64,000 nucleotides of DNA, from the NCBI RefSeq assembly GCF_019448115.1, contig NZ_JAGFNY010000003.1:38928-102927 (forward strand), read 5' to 3'. Below the pieces are notes generated by a model. That model did no database searches, was not told where the DNA came from, and was given only the letters and a program-made list of their open reading frames with translations. Below are positions 37,827 through 45,499 of the stretch, piece after piece. The DNA is from Succinivibrio faecicola. Its GTDB lineage: Bacteria; Pseudomonadota; Gammaproteobacteria; Enterobacterales; Succinivibrionaceae. The first letter of the stretch is position 1. Each line of letters begins with the position of its first letter. Both the position numbers and the translations under genes were made by a program.

Positions 37827-39185
37827 TTAGTCTTCCAGTAACTGCTTGTGAAGCTCATTTAAAGCTACAGAAGTGTCTCCGTCCTTTAAAAGGAAGCATA
37901 GGTTGTGGCGTGAAGCACCGTAGCAGATCATTCTTACAGAGAACTGCTGAATACAGTCAAAGGCTTTAGTGATAACACCGTTGTTCTCTGACATATTGTT
38001 GCCGATAATGGCAATTAGTGGCAGACCCTGTTCAACCTTAACGTGGCAGAACTGTTCAAGCTCTTTTAACATGTTAGGATCAAGACCTTGAGCACCTGAT
38101 GTGCTGGTACCACCGTCAATAGTAACTGCAATTGAGATTTCTGATGTGGAAACAAGATCAATTGAGTGGTTGTATTTAGCAAATACTGAGAATACGTTTG
38201 CCAAGAAGCCAGTTGCACCAACCATTACAGGTGATGATAAAACGATAAGAGTCTGATTCTTGCGTAAAGCTAAGGCTCTGAAGTTTGGAGCAGTCTGTGT
38301 TGATGGACGAACCCAGGTACCACCCTTTTCTGGCTCCTTTGAAGAACCAACAAAGATAGGAATTGCGCGTCTTACAGCAGGAACCATTGTTGATGGATGT
38401 AAAACCTTGGCACCGAAGTTTGCCATTTCAGCAGCTTCAATATAGGTTAACTCAGGAATTGGCTTTGCATTCTTTACAACACGTGGATCGGTTGTGAATA
38501 CGCCTGGAACATCAGTCCAGATGGAAATAGTTGCAACGTCTAAAGCTTCACCTAATAATGCTGCAGAGTAGTCAGAGCCACCACGTCCTAAGGTTGTGGT
38601 CTCACCTAAAGTATTTGAACCGATAAAGCCCTGAGTGATGATAATAGTCTTATCAGAAATAAGAGGCATTAACTTGTCACGGGTTAAAACACGGATTTCA
38701 TCGCAGTTTGGCTTTGCGCATGAGAACTTGGAATCAGTGCGCATTACAGTACGAACATCGAACCACTGTGCATCAGTACCGTAGTGCTTGAATAAAGCAA
38801 CAAACAGGAATGATGACATTAACTCGCCGTGAGATACGATTGCATCAGCAATCTGATCGTTTGTGCCCTTATCGTTTGCAACAAGGGTCTGATCCTTAAT
38901 CTCTTTTAAGTGGCCTTCGATGAAGTTTCTTAATTCGTGCTGGTTTTCAAGATGAGTGATGATCTGCTCGTGAATATCGCGAAGCTTGGAGATAATCTCA
39001 TCAATTTTCTCGTTTGAGCATTTACCTGAAGCAAGCTCAACTAATAGATTTGTAACGCCAGAGCAGGCTGAAATTACAACAACACGTGAATTTGGATTTG
39101 ATACAACTACCTTGTAGCTTGAAGTCATAGCTTCAAAGTTACCTACAGATGTACCACCGAATTTAGCAATATCTAAATTTGTCAT
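37827..39185 (-). CDS. lysC: Aspartokinase, lysine-sensitive type (LysC)
   Basis: Aspartokinase phosphorylates aspartate, the first step toward lysine, methionine and threonine. The 452 residues match the monofunctional E. coli LysC (AKIII) in length. The N terminus has IAKFGGTSVGNFEAM; TLGRGGSDYSAALLGEAL (near 198) binds substrate, and DVPGVFTTDPRVV follows. Two ACT-type regulatory segments lie in the last 150 residues (LSSPVMVGATGFLANVFSVF and IIGNNMSENNGV). No homoserine dehydrogenase domain is fused. The leader is under 150 bases and shared with azlC, too short for the lysine riboswitch seen on E. coli lysC. Confidence 0.95.
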   Translation of the reverse strand: MTNLDIAKFGGTSVGNFEAMTSSYKVVVSNPNSRVVVISACSGVTNLLVELASGKCSNEKIDEIISKLRDIHEQIITHLENQHELRNFIEGHLKEIKDQTLVANDKGTNDQIADAIVSHGELMSSFLFVALFKHYGTDAQWFDVRTVMRTDSKFSCAKPNCDEIRVLTRDKLMPLISDKTIIITQGFIGSNTLGETTTLGRGGSDYSAALLGEALDVATISIWTDVPGVFTTDPRVVKNAKPIPELTYIEAAEMANFGAKVLHPSTMVPAVRRAIPIFVGSSKEPEKGGTWVRPSTQTAPNFRALALRKNQTLIVLSSPVMVGATGFLANVFSVFAKYNHSIDLVSTSEISIAVTIDGGTSTSGAQGLDPNMLKELEQFCHVKVEQGLPLIAIIGNNMSENNGVITKAFDCIQQFSVRMICYGASRHNLCFLLKDGDTSVALNELHKQLLED

Positions 39186-39335
39186 AGTTATATGTCTAAT
39201 AAGTTAAAAAAAATAAATAGAATAATAGCATACGAAAGCCGATGTGTAATTCTAATATACTTTTACCCCTTTTTGGTGCATAATTAATATTTATTTCTTG
39301 TATTAAACTGATATTTATTCCTTATCTGCATAATC

Positions 39336-40085
39336 ATGAATAATCGACAGCTTTTTTTACTGGGAGTACGTCATTCTATTCCTATCTGTTTGGGTTATAT
39401 TTCTGTTGGCTGTGCTTATGCTGTTATGGCAAAAGAGTATGGCTTTTCAGCTTTTGAGACAATTCTGATGTCAATGATCTGCTACTCAGGATCAGGTCAG
39501 TTCCTGGCTGTTACATATGCTCAGCAGGGGGCAAGTCTGATTGCGCTTGTGGTTGGTCTTTTACTTCTAAACTTCCGCTACTTTATTATGAGCGCAGTTG
39601 TTTTTGCAAGATTCAAGGTAATGAGTAATTTTCAGAGAGCATTTTTCTCTCACTACATTACAGATGAGCCATTTGCTATTTTTGCAACTGCAAAAAAAGA
39701 GCTTGTAAGTCCATATTATTTTTCAGGCCTGGTATTTATCTCATGGTTATCATGGATAAGTGGAGCAGCATTAGGTCTTGTTGCACATGATTTTATGCCG
39801 CCAGCTCTTACATCATCGATGACAATTGCTCTTTATGCGCTGTTTGTTGCGATTATTATTCCTGGTGCCTGCATGAGCAGATCAATGTTTTCAATCATTT
39901 GTTCTTCAGCTTTATTCAATATCCTCATGACAAGGTTTATGGATGAGTGCTGGGCTGTTCTTGCAACCATTGTTGTCTGTTCGTTAGCAGGAGCTTTCTT
40001 TATAAAAGACAAGGTTTCAGATGATGAAAAGCAGCAGATAGAATCAAAGGATAATGAAGGGGGGAAAGAGAATGGAACACTCTAA
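39336..40085 (+). CDS. azlC: Branched-chain amino acid exporter large subunit AzlC
   Basis: AzlC with AzlD forms an inner-membrane exporter for branched-chain amino acids and analogues. The 249-residue protein has several membrane helices and the AzlC signature at the start (LGVRHSIPICLGYISVGCAYAV region and the MSMICYSGSGQFLAV motif near residue 50). The last 25 residues are charged and cytoplasmic. It is divergent from lysC. azlD overlaps its end by 14 bases. Confidence 0.93.
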   Translation: MNNRQLFLLGVRHSIPICLGYISVGCAYAVMAKEYGFSAFETILMSMICYSGSGQFLAVTYAQQGASLIALVVGLLLLNFRYFIMSAVVFARFKVMSNFQRAFFSHYITDEPFAIFATAKKELVSPYYFSGLVFISWLSWISGAALGLVAHDFMPPALTSSMTIALYALFVAIIIPGACMSRSMFSIICSSALFNILMTRFMDECWAVLATIVVCSLAGAFFIKDKVSDDEKQQIESKDNEGGKENGTL

Positions 40086-40422
40086 TTACTATCTTTACAT
40101 AGTTATTCTGTCATTTGTTGCAACATATCCTGTAAGATCAATACCAGCTTTATTCATATCAAAGCTAAAGCTTAGCCCATACTGGCAGAAAGTCTGGGAT
40201 CTTGTGCCATATACTGCATTGACAGCGCTGGTGTTTCCTGGAATATTCAACTGTATAAAGGAAAAAGTACTAGTTGATGGAATTGAAACAGAAGTTATCA
40301 ATGTGCATGCAGCTGCAATTGGCACTGTAGTTGCTATAGTAAGTGCGCTTTTTAAGTTACCTTTATCGGTTACAGTTCTCTTATCTGTTGTGGCAACCTA
40401 TATCAGTGTTTTAATTTTTTAG
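40072..40422 (+). CDS. azlD: Branched-chain amino acid exporter small subunit AzlD
   Basis: This is the small membrane partner of AzlC. Starting at the ATG at 40072 (MEHSNYYLYIVILS) gives 116 residues, with a strong GGGGGGAAAGA ribosome site inside the end of azlC; the ATG at 40054 has no such site. Four hydrophobic helices and the family segment SFVATYPVRSIPALFIS are seen. Overlap with azlC suggests coupled translation. Confidence 0.92.
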   Translation: MEHSNYYLYIVILSFVATYPVRSIPALFISKLKLSPYWQKVWDLVPYTALTALVFPGIFNCIKEKVLVDGIETEVINVHAAAIGTVVAIVSALFKLPLSVTVLLSVVATYISVLIF

Positions 40423-40457
40423 GCTCAGTACAAATAAATGTGGGATCTAGGATCCCC

Positions 40458-40712
40458 TTATTCATTCTGAGACTTCCATCTTTGTCCTTGGGAATCAAAC
40501 AGTTTTAAAAAGAAATATTCATCATCAGTGAGTCCATAGCTCTTCGTTCGATTGTCTTTATCTTCTGATTGATACCTTCAACCTTTCCGTTTGATAACGG
40601 CTATCTCATGGCTTATGATGCCATTAATATGATTTTTAAGTAACCTTGAAAACCATATGAAGTGCTTGTTTTCTGTGCCTTTATAGGAGTTAATAATCTC
40701 TTCTATATTGAT
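40458..40712 (-). pseudogene. ISL3-family transposase remnant (C-terminal end)
   Basis: Read on the minus strand, three frames in turn give the C-terminal end of an ISL3-type transposase: INSYKGTENKHFIWFSRLL and KNHINGIISHEIA, then SNGKVEGINQKIKTIERR, then KSYGLTDDEYFFLKLFDSQG before a stop at 40458. The order is that of the family (GIISHA, SNGxVEGINxKIKxxKR, YGxxDDEYFFLK). At least two frameshifts are needed (near 40590-40605 and near 40545), and the N-terminal two thirds are absent. No terminal inverted repeats were identified. Confidence 0.8.
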
Positions 40713-40750
40713 TTATATAATGATCTTATTCAATAATCGCAAATATAAAA

Positions 40751-40860
40751 AGAGAACGAAAATCAATAAGTTACACTAGACAGAAAAATATTCCAAAATT
40801 TACTGAATGGTATGTAGAGAACGGCGATACACTGACGCTCAATGTCAGATATATATATTA
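40751..40860 (+). pseudogene. Possible orphan C-terminal coding fragment
   Basis: A frame without a start codon reads KSISYTRQKNIPKFTEW and ends NGDTLTLNVRYIY before TAA at 40858. It looks protein-like but I do not recognise a family. It could be a chance frame. Confidence 0.25.
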
Positions 40861-40890
40861 AAAAACCTGAATATAAATTCAGGTTTTTTA
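40861..40890. terminator. Terminator downstream of maoP
   Basis: AAAACCTGAAT and ATTCAGGTTTT form an 11-pair stem with a four-base loop and A/T runs on both sides. Confidence 0.85.
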
Positions 40891-40912
40891 TGTTCAGTAT
40901 ATAGACTGACTG

Positions 40913-41266
40913 TTAATCTAAAGAATCTTCTGAAGACTGTGAGCCACCCATGAAGCTGTTGCCGTTTAACTCATCATCATTGCCAACTGAGCATAGACGG
41001 TGAAGGTGGCGTGGCTGGATAACCTGAAGATACTTCTTGAAGATCTTTGCGTTTTTATCAGTAATTACCTCATCAGAAGTAATCTGCTTTACGAACTCTT
41101 TTTCTTCATCATTTGAAGGCTCACGGGTACCGTTGTAAAGTTCCATCATTGCAGTACCGTATTTCTCAAGAAGATTTGACTCATTGATTGTAAAATCACC
41201 GCTGCGACGTAAGCCACGAGCAAAGTGCTGGAAATCGTTAAAAGGCTTTTCTGATTCAAAGCTCAT
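40913..41266 (-). CDS. maoP: Macrodomain Ori organisation protein MaoP (YifE)
   Basis: MaoP helps constrain DNA mobility in the Ori macrodomain of the E. coli chromosome. The 117-residue product aligns with it by eye: HFARGLRRSGDFTINESNLLEKYG corresponds to the [24 protein letters not shown] region, followed by REP and EEKEFV, a conserved lysine-rich stretch and the PRHLHRL segment. The C-terminal acidic and serine tail is variable. The ATG has a GAGGAT ribosome site. It is divergent from glnS. The presence of this gene supports a gammaproteobacterial host. Confidence 0.88.
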   Translation of the reverse strand: MSFESEKPFNDFQHFARGLRRSGDFTINESNLLEKYGTAMMELYNGTREPSNDEEKEFVKQITSDEVITDKNAKIFKKYLQVIQPRHLHRLCSVGNDDELNGNSFMGGSQSSEDSLD

Positions 41267-41583
41267 CTTTATATCCTCGGTTAAAAGAGATTTAATTCAT
41301 GCGATTATATATTTTTTTTAGAAAATTGTGTAGTTTCGTATAAAAAAAAAGATGTTGATAATATATACAGTACAAAAAAATCAAAGCTATATCTCAATTA
41401 TGCATTAATTGTAATATTCTACAAAAATTTAAGATATTGAAAATAAATAAAATTATTTTATTTATTGATGCAAAAAATAACAAAAATTGCTAATAAAATT
41501 GAGTGTTTAGCTGCTCTTTGATAAAATCAGTACAATTGTTGATTAGTTAATAGTTTTTTCCGTTGGAATTGGAGTAAAAAAGA
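41267..41583. other. Divergent intergenic region, maoP / glnS
   Basis: This 317-base, very AT-rich gap holds the two divergent promoters. No repeat, RNA gene or open frame of note was seen. The glnS ribosome site (GGAGTAAAAA) is at its right end. Confidence 0.6.
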
Positions 41584-43263
41584 ATGAGTAATACTGTTGG
41601 AGTTGAGGAAAAGATCCCTCGTAACTTTATTACTGATATTATTGATGACGATTTAAAATCCGGCAGGACCGATCATGTTGCAACCCGTTTCCCTCCAGAG
41701 CCAAATGGATATCTTCATATAGGCCATGCAAAATCAATCTGTCTTAACTTTGGTCTGGCAAGAGATTACAAAGGTACATGCAATTTAAGATTTGATGATA
41801 CAAACCCTGAAAAAGAGGATATGGAGTACATCAACTCAATTAAGAACGATGTACAGTGGCTTGGTTTTAAGTGGACTGAGATTCGTCATTCCTCAGATTA
41901 TTTCGACAGACTTTATGGTTATGCAGTAGAGTTAATCAAAAAAGGCCTTGCATATGTTGATGAGTTAACACCAGATCAGATCCGTGAATACCGTGGTACT
42001 CTTACAGCACCAGGTAAGGACAGCCCATACAGAAACCGTTCAGTTGAGGAAAACCTCAATTTGTTTGAGAGAATGAAAAACGGTGAATTTAAAGAAGGTG
42101 AAATCTGTCTTAGAGCAAAGATTGATATGGCATCTGCATTTATTTGCATGAGAGATCCTGTTATCTACCGTGTTCGCTATGCAAGTCATGCAATAACAAA
42201 AGACAAGTGGTGTATTTATCCAATGTACGATTTTACCCACTGTATTTCTGATGCAATCGAAGGAATCACTCATTCAATCTGTACTTTAGAGTTCCAGGAC
42301 AACCGTCGTCTTTATGACTGGGTTTTAGAAAATATTTCTATTGAGGCAAGACCTCATCAGTATGAAATGAGCCGACTGAATCTTGAAGGTTCAATCACAT
42401 CAAAAAGAAAGCTCAATCTTCTTGTAAAAGAAGGTATTGTTGATGGATGGGACGATCCTAGACTGACAACTATTTCAGGTCTTCGCCGCAGAGGTTATAC
42501 ACCTGCGTCTATCAGAGAATTCTGCCGTAGAATCGGTGTGACAAAGCAGGATAATGTTGTTGAGATGAGCGCACTTGAATCATGTATTCGTGACGATCTC
42601 AATACCAATGCACCACGAGCAATGGCTGTTCTTCATCCAATCAAGCTTATTATTGAGAACTATGGCCAGGAAGGTGTAACCGATACTTCCTATACAGTTT
42701 CAAATCATCCTGAAAGAGAAGATTTAGGCAGCAGGACAATCACATTGTCTAAGGAAATCTACATTGATGCTGCTGACTTCAGAGAAGAGGCAAACAAGCA
42801 GTACAAGCGCTTGAAGCTAGGCTCAGAGGTTCGCTTGAGAAACAGTTATATTGTTAAGGCTTTATCCTGTCAGAAGGATTCAGAGGGCAATGTAACAGTA
42901 GTTCACTGTGAGGCTGTTCCAAACTCAGTTGGTGCAAATATTGAGGGACACAAACCAAAGGGTGTAATTCACTGGGTTGATGCAAACAACTGTTTTAGAA
43001 CAACAGTAAATCTGTATGAGAATTTATTCAATACACCAAATCCTGGTGCAGCAGAGGATTTCTTATCTACAGTAAATCCAAATTCAAAGACAGTAATTGA
43101 AAATGCCGCTTTAGAGAAGAGCCTTGAGAATGCAAAAGTTGGTGATCATTTCCAGTTTGAGCGTGAAGGCTATTTCTGCACAGATTCAAAGGCTTTTGAA
43201 GAGGGTAGAGTCGAGTTCAATCTGACTGTTGCTCTTCGTGAAAGCAAAAAGGTTATAGTATAA
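41584..43263 (+). CDS. glnS: Glutaminyl-tRNA synthetase
   Basis: GlnS charges tRNA-Gln with glutamine. The 559 residues include the class I signature [16 protein letters not shown] (HIGH near residue 43), [11 protein letters not shown], and the synthetase core through [16 protein letters not shown]. The C-terminal beta-barrel anticodon domains are complete. The second signature reads [10 protein letters not shown] where E. coli has VMSKR, so the Met of the KMSKS-type loop is Thr here; Ser and Lys remain. A bacterial GlnS gene is itself typical of gammaproteobacteria. The unknown gene at 43286 follows 22 bases later with its own ribosome site. Confidence 0.97.
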   Translation: MSNTVGVEEKIPRNFITDIIDDDLKSGRTDHVATRFPPEPNGYLHIGHAKSICLNFGLARDYKGTCNLRFDDTNPEKEDMEYINSIKNDVQWLGFKWTEIRHSSDYFDRLYGYAVELIKKGLAYVDELTPDQIREYRGTLTAPGKDSPYRNRSVEENLNLFERMKNGEFKEGEICLRAKIDMASAFICMRDPVIYRVRYASHAITKDKWCIYPMYDFTHCISDAIEGITHSICTLEFQDNRRLYDWVLENISIEARPHQYEMSRLNLEGSITSKRKLNLLVKEGIVDGWDDPRLTTISGLRRRGYTPASIREFCRRIGVTKQDNVVEMSALESCIRDDLNTNAPRAMAVLHPIKLIIENYGQEGVTDTSYTVSNHPEREDLGSRTITLSKEIYIDAADFREEANKQYKRLKLGSEVRLRNSYIVKALSCQKDSEGNVTVVHCEAVPNSVGANIEGHKPKGVIHWVDANNCFRTTVNLYENLFNTPNPGAAEDFLSTVNPNSKTVIENAALEKSLENAKVGDHFQFEREGYFCTDSKAFEEGRVEFNLTVALRESKKVIV

Positions 43264-43285
43264 ATAAAACATAGGAGTAGACATT

Positions 43286-43747
43286 ATGTCTGATTATGAG
43301 AATTCTGACGTGCAAAAATCAGATGAGAAGTTAGCACCTCCACCAGGAAGCGATTATGAGGTTGCTTTTACCTATCATTCTGATAATCAGTTAGAAAGAG
43401 CTTATGATAAAGCTGAACACTGGGTAAGATGCGGTGTAAAGCCAAATCAGGTGTTCCTGGATGACCGCTCAATGGGTGTTATCAATTTCAGAAAGGAAAT
43501 GCGCGACCCTTTACTGATTCAGGCAGGGGTAGAGCGTCTAATTGACTTTAGATGTTCATTAACTTTATCTGATACAGATGTTGATGCCGTTTTCTCAAGT
43601 GTAAGTTATTACGAGCCAGGCTGTGAGCCAACATACATTAATGCATATGATCCTGAACTTTCTTCCATTAGAGAAGTTCTAAATATGGTAAGTAATAATT
43701 TATTCAATTATCTGCAGAAGCCTCTAGTACAGACTGATGCGGATTAA
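43286..43747 (+). CDS. Protein of unknown function between glnS and bamC
   Basis: The 153-residue, acidic protein has no signal peptide or membrane helix. It starts MSDYENSDVQKSDEKLAPPPG, then a structured part with DKAEHWVRCGVKPNQVFLDD, FRKEMRDPLLIQAGVERL and two Cys residues. I do not recognise the family. An ATAGGAG ribosome site precedes the ATG. It follows glnS by 22 bases and is ended by a terminator, so it is probably the last gene of the glnS transcript. Confidence 0.8.
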   Translation: MSDYENSDVQKSDEKLAPPPGSDYEVAFTYHSDNQLERAYDKAEHWVRCGVKPNQVFLDDRSMGVINFRKEMRDPLLIQAGVERLIDFRCSLTLSDTDVDAVFSSVSYYEPGCEPTYINAYDPELSSIREVLNMVSNNLFNYLQKPLVQTDAD

Positions 43748-43756
43748 TAAAAGACA

Positions 43757-43790
43757 AGACTTCCTGTTTTTCAGGAAGCTTTCTTTTTTA
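43757..43790 (+). terminator. Rho-independent terminator before bamC
   Basis: CTTCCTG and CAGGAAG form a seven-pair stem around a TTTT(T) loop, followed by CTTTCTTTTTT. Confidence 0.85.
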
Positions 43791-43811
43791 TAAGGAAAAT
43801 TGGAGATCCTT

Positions 43812-44993
43812 GTGACCAGAATTAAAATCAAAAAGCTGGTAGGCGCACTCTTTGTATGTGGCCTTCCTGCTTTTGTTATGTCCGGATGTATTTGTGTAAA
43901 GAATCAGTACCAGAAGGTTTTTGGTGTTGATGAAAGTGTGAATGAGTCAACCGGATATTATTCATATCTTGATGCTCAATTATCAGACAACAAAATTGTT
44001 GTACCAGAAGGTCTTGATAATCCTGGCAGGAATTCTCAGCTGAAGGTTCCTTCTGTAAATCCAGACACCTTAAAGGGAAATGTTGGTGAGAAGGTTGATG
44101 TAAGACCTCCTGCAGCTCCATACAGAGCAGACTTTGGCAGCTACACCCAGTGGATAGACAATGAGGCTATTGTATGGTTTGAAAAAGATGGAAGCCACGG
44201 TATTCGTACCGAGGATGATGCATGGATGCTGATTGATTCAATGCTGAGAACCATGAAGGTTGGTATCGGTGAGGTTTCTGACGGTCAGTATGTTCTGACA
44301 ACAGTTTCATCTGATTTTACAGATTACGGCAAACCTTATTCTGAGCTTGACGAGGACAATGGTATTCTTCGTTATCGTCAGATTTATCAGCTTCGTGTTG
44401 GTAGAAATTCTGCCAATGAAATTGGTATTGCAAGCAGACTGTTAGCTTCAGGACGATTCCTGTCAAATGGTTATTCTGTAAATAAAGATCTTTCTCCTAT
44501 CGAGCAGGAAAGATTTACTATGGGCTTTTCAAACAATATCATTCATGCTTTGAATGATAGATTTGTTGAAAGATCATATGATCCTGAAAATCTTGTAATT
44601 ACACTTGGTAAGGATAACAATGGTCATGATGCTATCCTGGTTGAAGCTCCATTTGATACTACCAACAAGGTGCTTGTAAGAACATTCCCAAGAATTGGCT
44701 GGAGTGTAACAGCACATTCTGTTGCAAAGGCTCAGTATGATATTGAGGTTCTGGACAGTTCTGATGAGCAGGTAGTGTACACAAATTCAACATCGCTTGA
44801 TATTGATCAGGGTACATATAAGATCCGTGTCGGTATTCATGGCAACATGAGTGCTATTACTCTGTATGACAAGGATGATGCTCCTGTACCTTATGAGGTT
44901 GTCTCAAGGATCTATCAGGGCTTTGCACAGGTAATGTCAGCACAGTTTGTAGAATATACAAATAATCAGGCTAATGTCGTCAAAGCAAAATAG
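43812..44993 (+). CDS. bamC: Outer-membrane assembly lipoprotein BamC
   Basis: BamC is a lipoprotein of the BAM complex that inserts beta-barrel proteins. The GTG at 43812 is preceded by GGAG six bases upstream and gives 393 residues; a TTG at 43800 is an alternative. The N terminus is a lipoprotein signal with the lipid-modified Cys after FVMSG. It continues with the BamC unstructured region (GYYSYLDAQ, then IVVPEGLDNP and VDVRPPAAP, as in E. coli) and two helix-grip domains. The whole is longer than the E. coli protein (344). Its usual neighbour dapA is absent; a terminator separates it from the gene before it. Confidence 0.88.
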   Translation: MTRIKIKKLVGALFVCGLPAFVMSGCICVKNQYQKVFGVDESVNESTGYYSYLDAQLSDNKIVVPEGLDNPGRNSQLKVPSVNPDTLKGNVGEKVDVRPPAAPYRADFGSYTQWIDNEAIVWFEKDGSHGIRTEDDAWMLIDSMLRTMKVGIGEVSDGQYVLTTVSSDFTDYGKPYSELDEDNGILRYRQIYQLRVGRNSANEIGIASRLLASGRFLSNGYSVNKDLSPIEQERFTMGFSNNIIHALNDRFVERSYDPENLVITLGKDNNGHDAILVEAPFDTTNKVLVRTFPRIGWSVTAHSVAKAQYDIEVLDSSDEQVVYTNSTSLDIDQGTYKIRVGIHGNMSAITLYDKDDAPVPYEVVSRIYQGFAQVMSAQFVEYTNNQANVVKAK

Positions 44994-45015
44994 ACATTAA
45001 CTGATATTCAATAAT

Positions 45016-45048
45016 AAGGAGCAGTAGTGCTCCTTGTTTTTTTTTAAT
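45016..45048 (+). terminator. Rho-independent terminator after bamC
   Basis: AAGGAGCA and TGCTCCTT pair around a four-base loop, followed by GTTTTTTTTT. Confidence 0.92.
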
Positions 45049-45143
45049 CACTGTTCAAAATAGCATTAACATAATTGTCAATTTATTAAATGTGGTTTAT
45101 TATATCAATAGATGGCAGAATGTTATTTTTATGGGATTTCTTT

Positions 45144-45407
45144 ATGGAAAAGCTAACATATACAATCAAGGATAGAGATGGTGTTCATGCTCGTCCTGCA
45201 GGTGCAGTCATTAAAGCTGTAAGTGCTTACAAGTCTACAATCACCTTAATCTATAAAGATCGTAAAATCGATTTAAAGAAGGGCGGAATCTTTGCTCTTT
45301 TAGGTTTAGGTATCCGTTTTGGTGAAGAGATTTATCTTCATGTTGAAGGTGAAGACGAAAAGGATGCATCAGTAGCTTTAAAGCGTGCTTTTGAAGAATT
45401 CCTTTAA
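45144..45407 (+). CDS. HPr-family phosphocarrier protein, stand-alone and variant
   Basis: HPr proteins carry phosphate from enzyme I to sugar-specific PTS enzymes. The 87-residue product (start at the ATG at 45144, MEKLTYTIKD, with GGGA upstream; the ORF start at 45090 has no ribosome site) keeps His15 and Arg17 in DGVHARPAG. The region around position 46, where Gram-positive HPr has a regulatory Ser, reads DLKKGGIFALLGLGI, with two extra residues and no Ser. No ptsI, crr or sugar permease lies nearby. It could be a PTS part used elsewhere or a regulatory HPr paralog; no symbol is given for that reason. Confidence 0.85.
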   Translation: MEKLTYTIKDRDGVHARPAGAVIKAVSAYKSTITLIYKDRKIDLKKGGIFALLGLGIRFGEEIYLHVEGEDEKDASVALKRAFEEFL

Positions 45408-45432
45408 TTTTGGATCATAAAGAATAAATATA

Positions 45433-45456
45433 AAAGGGCGATTTTTCGCCCTTTTT
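45433..45456. terminator. Rho-independent terminator after the HPr-like gene
   Basis: AAAGGGCGA and TCGCCCTTT form a nine-pair stem with a short T loop and T run on the plus strand. Confidence 0.88.
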
Positions 45457-45468
45457 GCTAACTGTATA

Positions 45469-45490
45469 AAGGCAGCTTCAGCTGCCTTTT
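45469..45490. terminator. Hairpin between the HPr-like gene and cstA
   Basis: AAGGCAGC and GCTGCCTT form an eight-pair stem with a TTCA loop. It lies 10 bases after the cstA stop, so it may serve cstA on the minus strand. Confidence 0.7.
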
Positions 45491-45499
45491 GACTAAGAT

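Larger units (their letters stand above)
40423..40912. other. Decayed region between azlD and maoP
   Basis: This 490-base stretch has no intact gene. Its first part is an ISL3-type transposase remnant (40458-40712). A short frame at about 40751-40860 may be the tail of another lost gene. A bidirectional terminator closes it before maoP. Confidence 0.7.

Noticed and set aside
37991..37998. GCCGATAA on the plus strand, resembling a sigma-28 -10 element
   Set aside because: It lies inside lysC, where it is the reverse of codons for IIGNN, and has no TAAA at the right distance and no late flagellar gene downstream.
39186..39335. Possible lysine riboswitch before lysC
   Set aside because: The leader is shared with divergent azlC and too short for the roughly 180-base lysine aptamer; none of its stems were seen.
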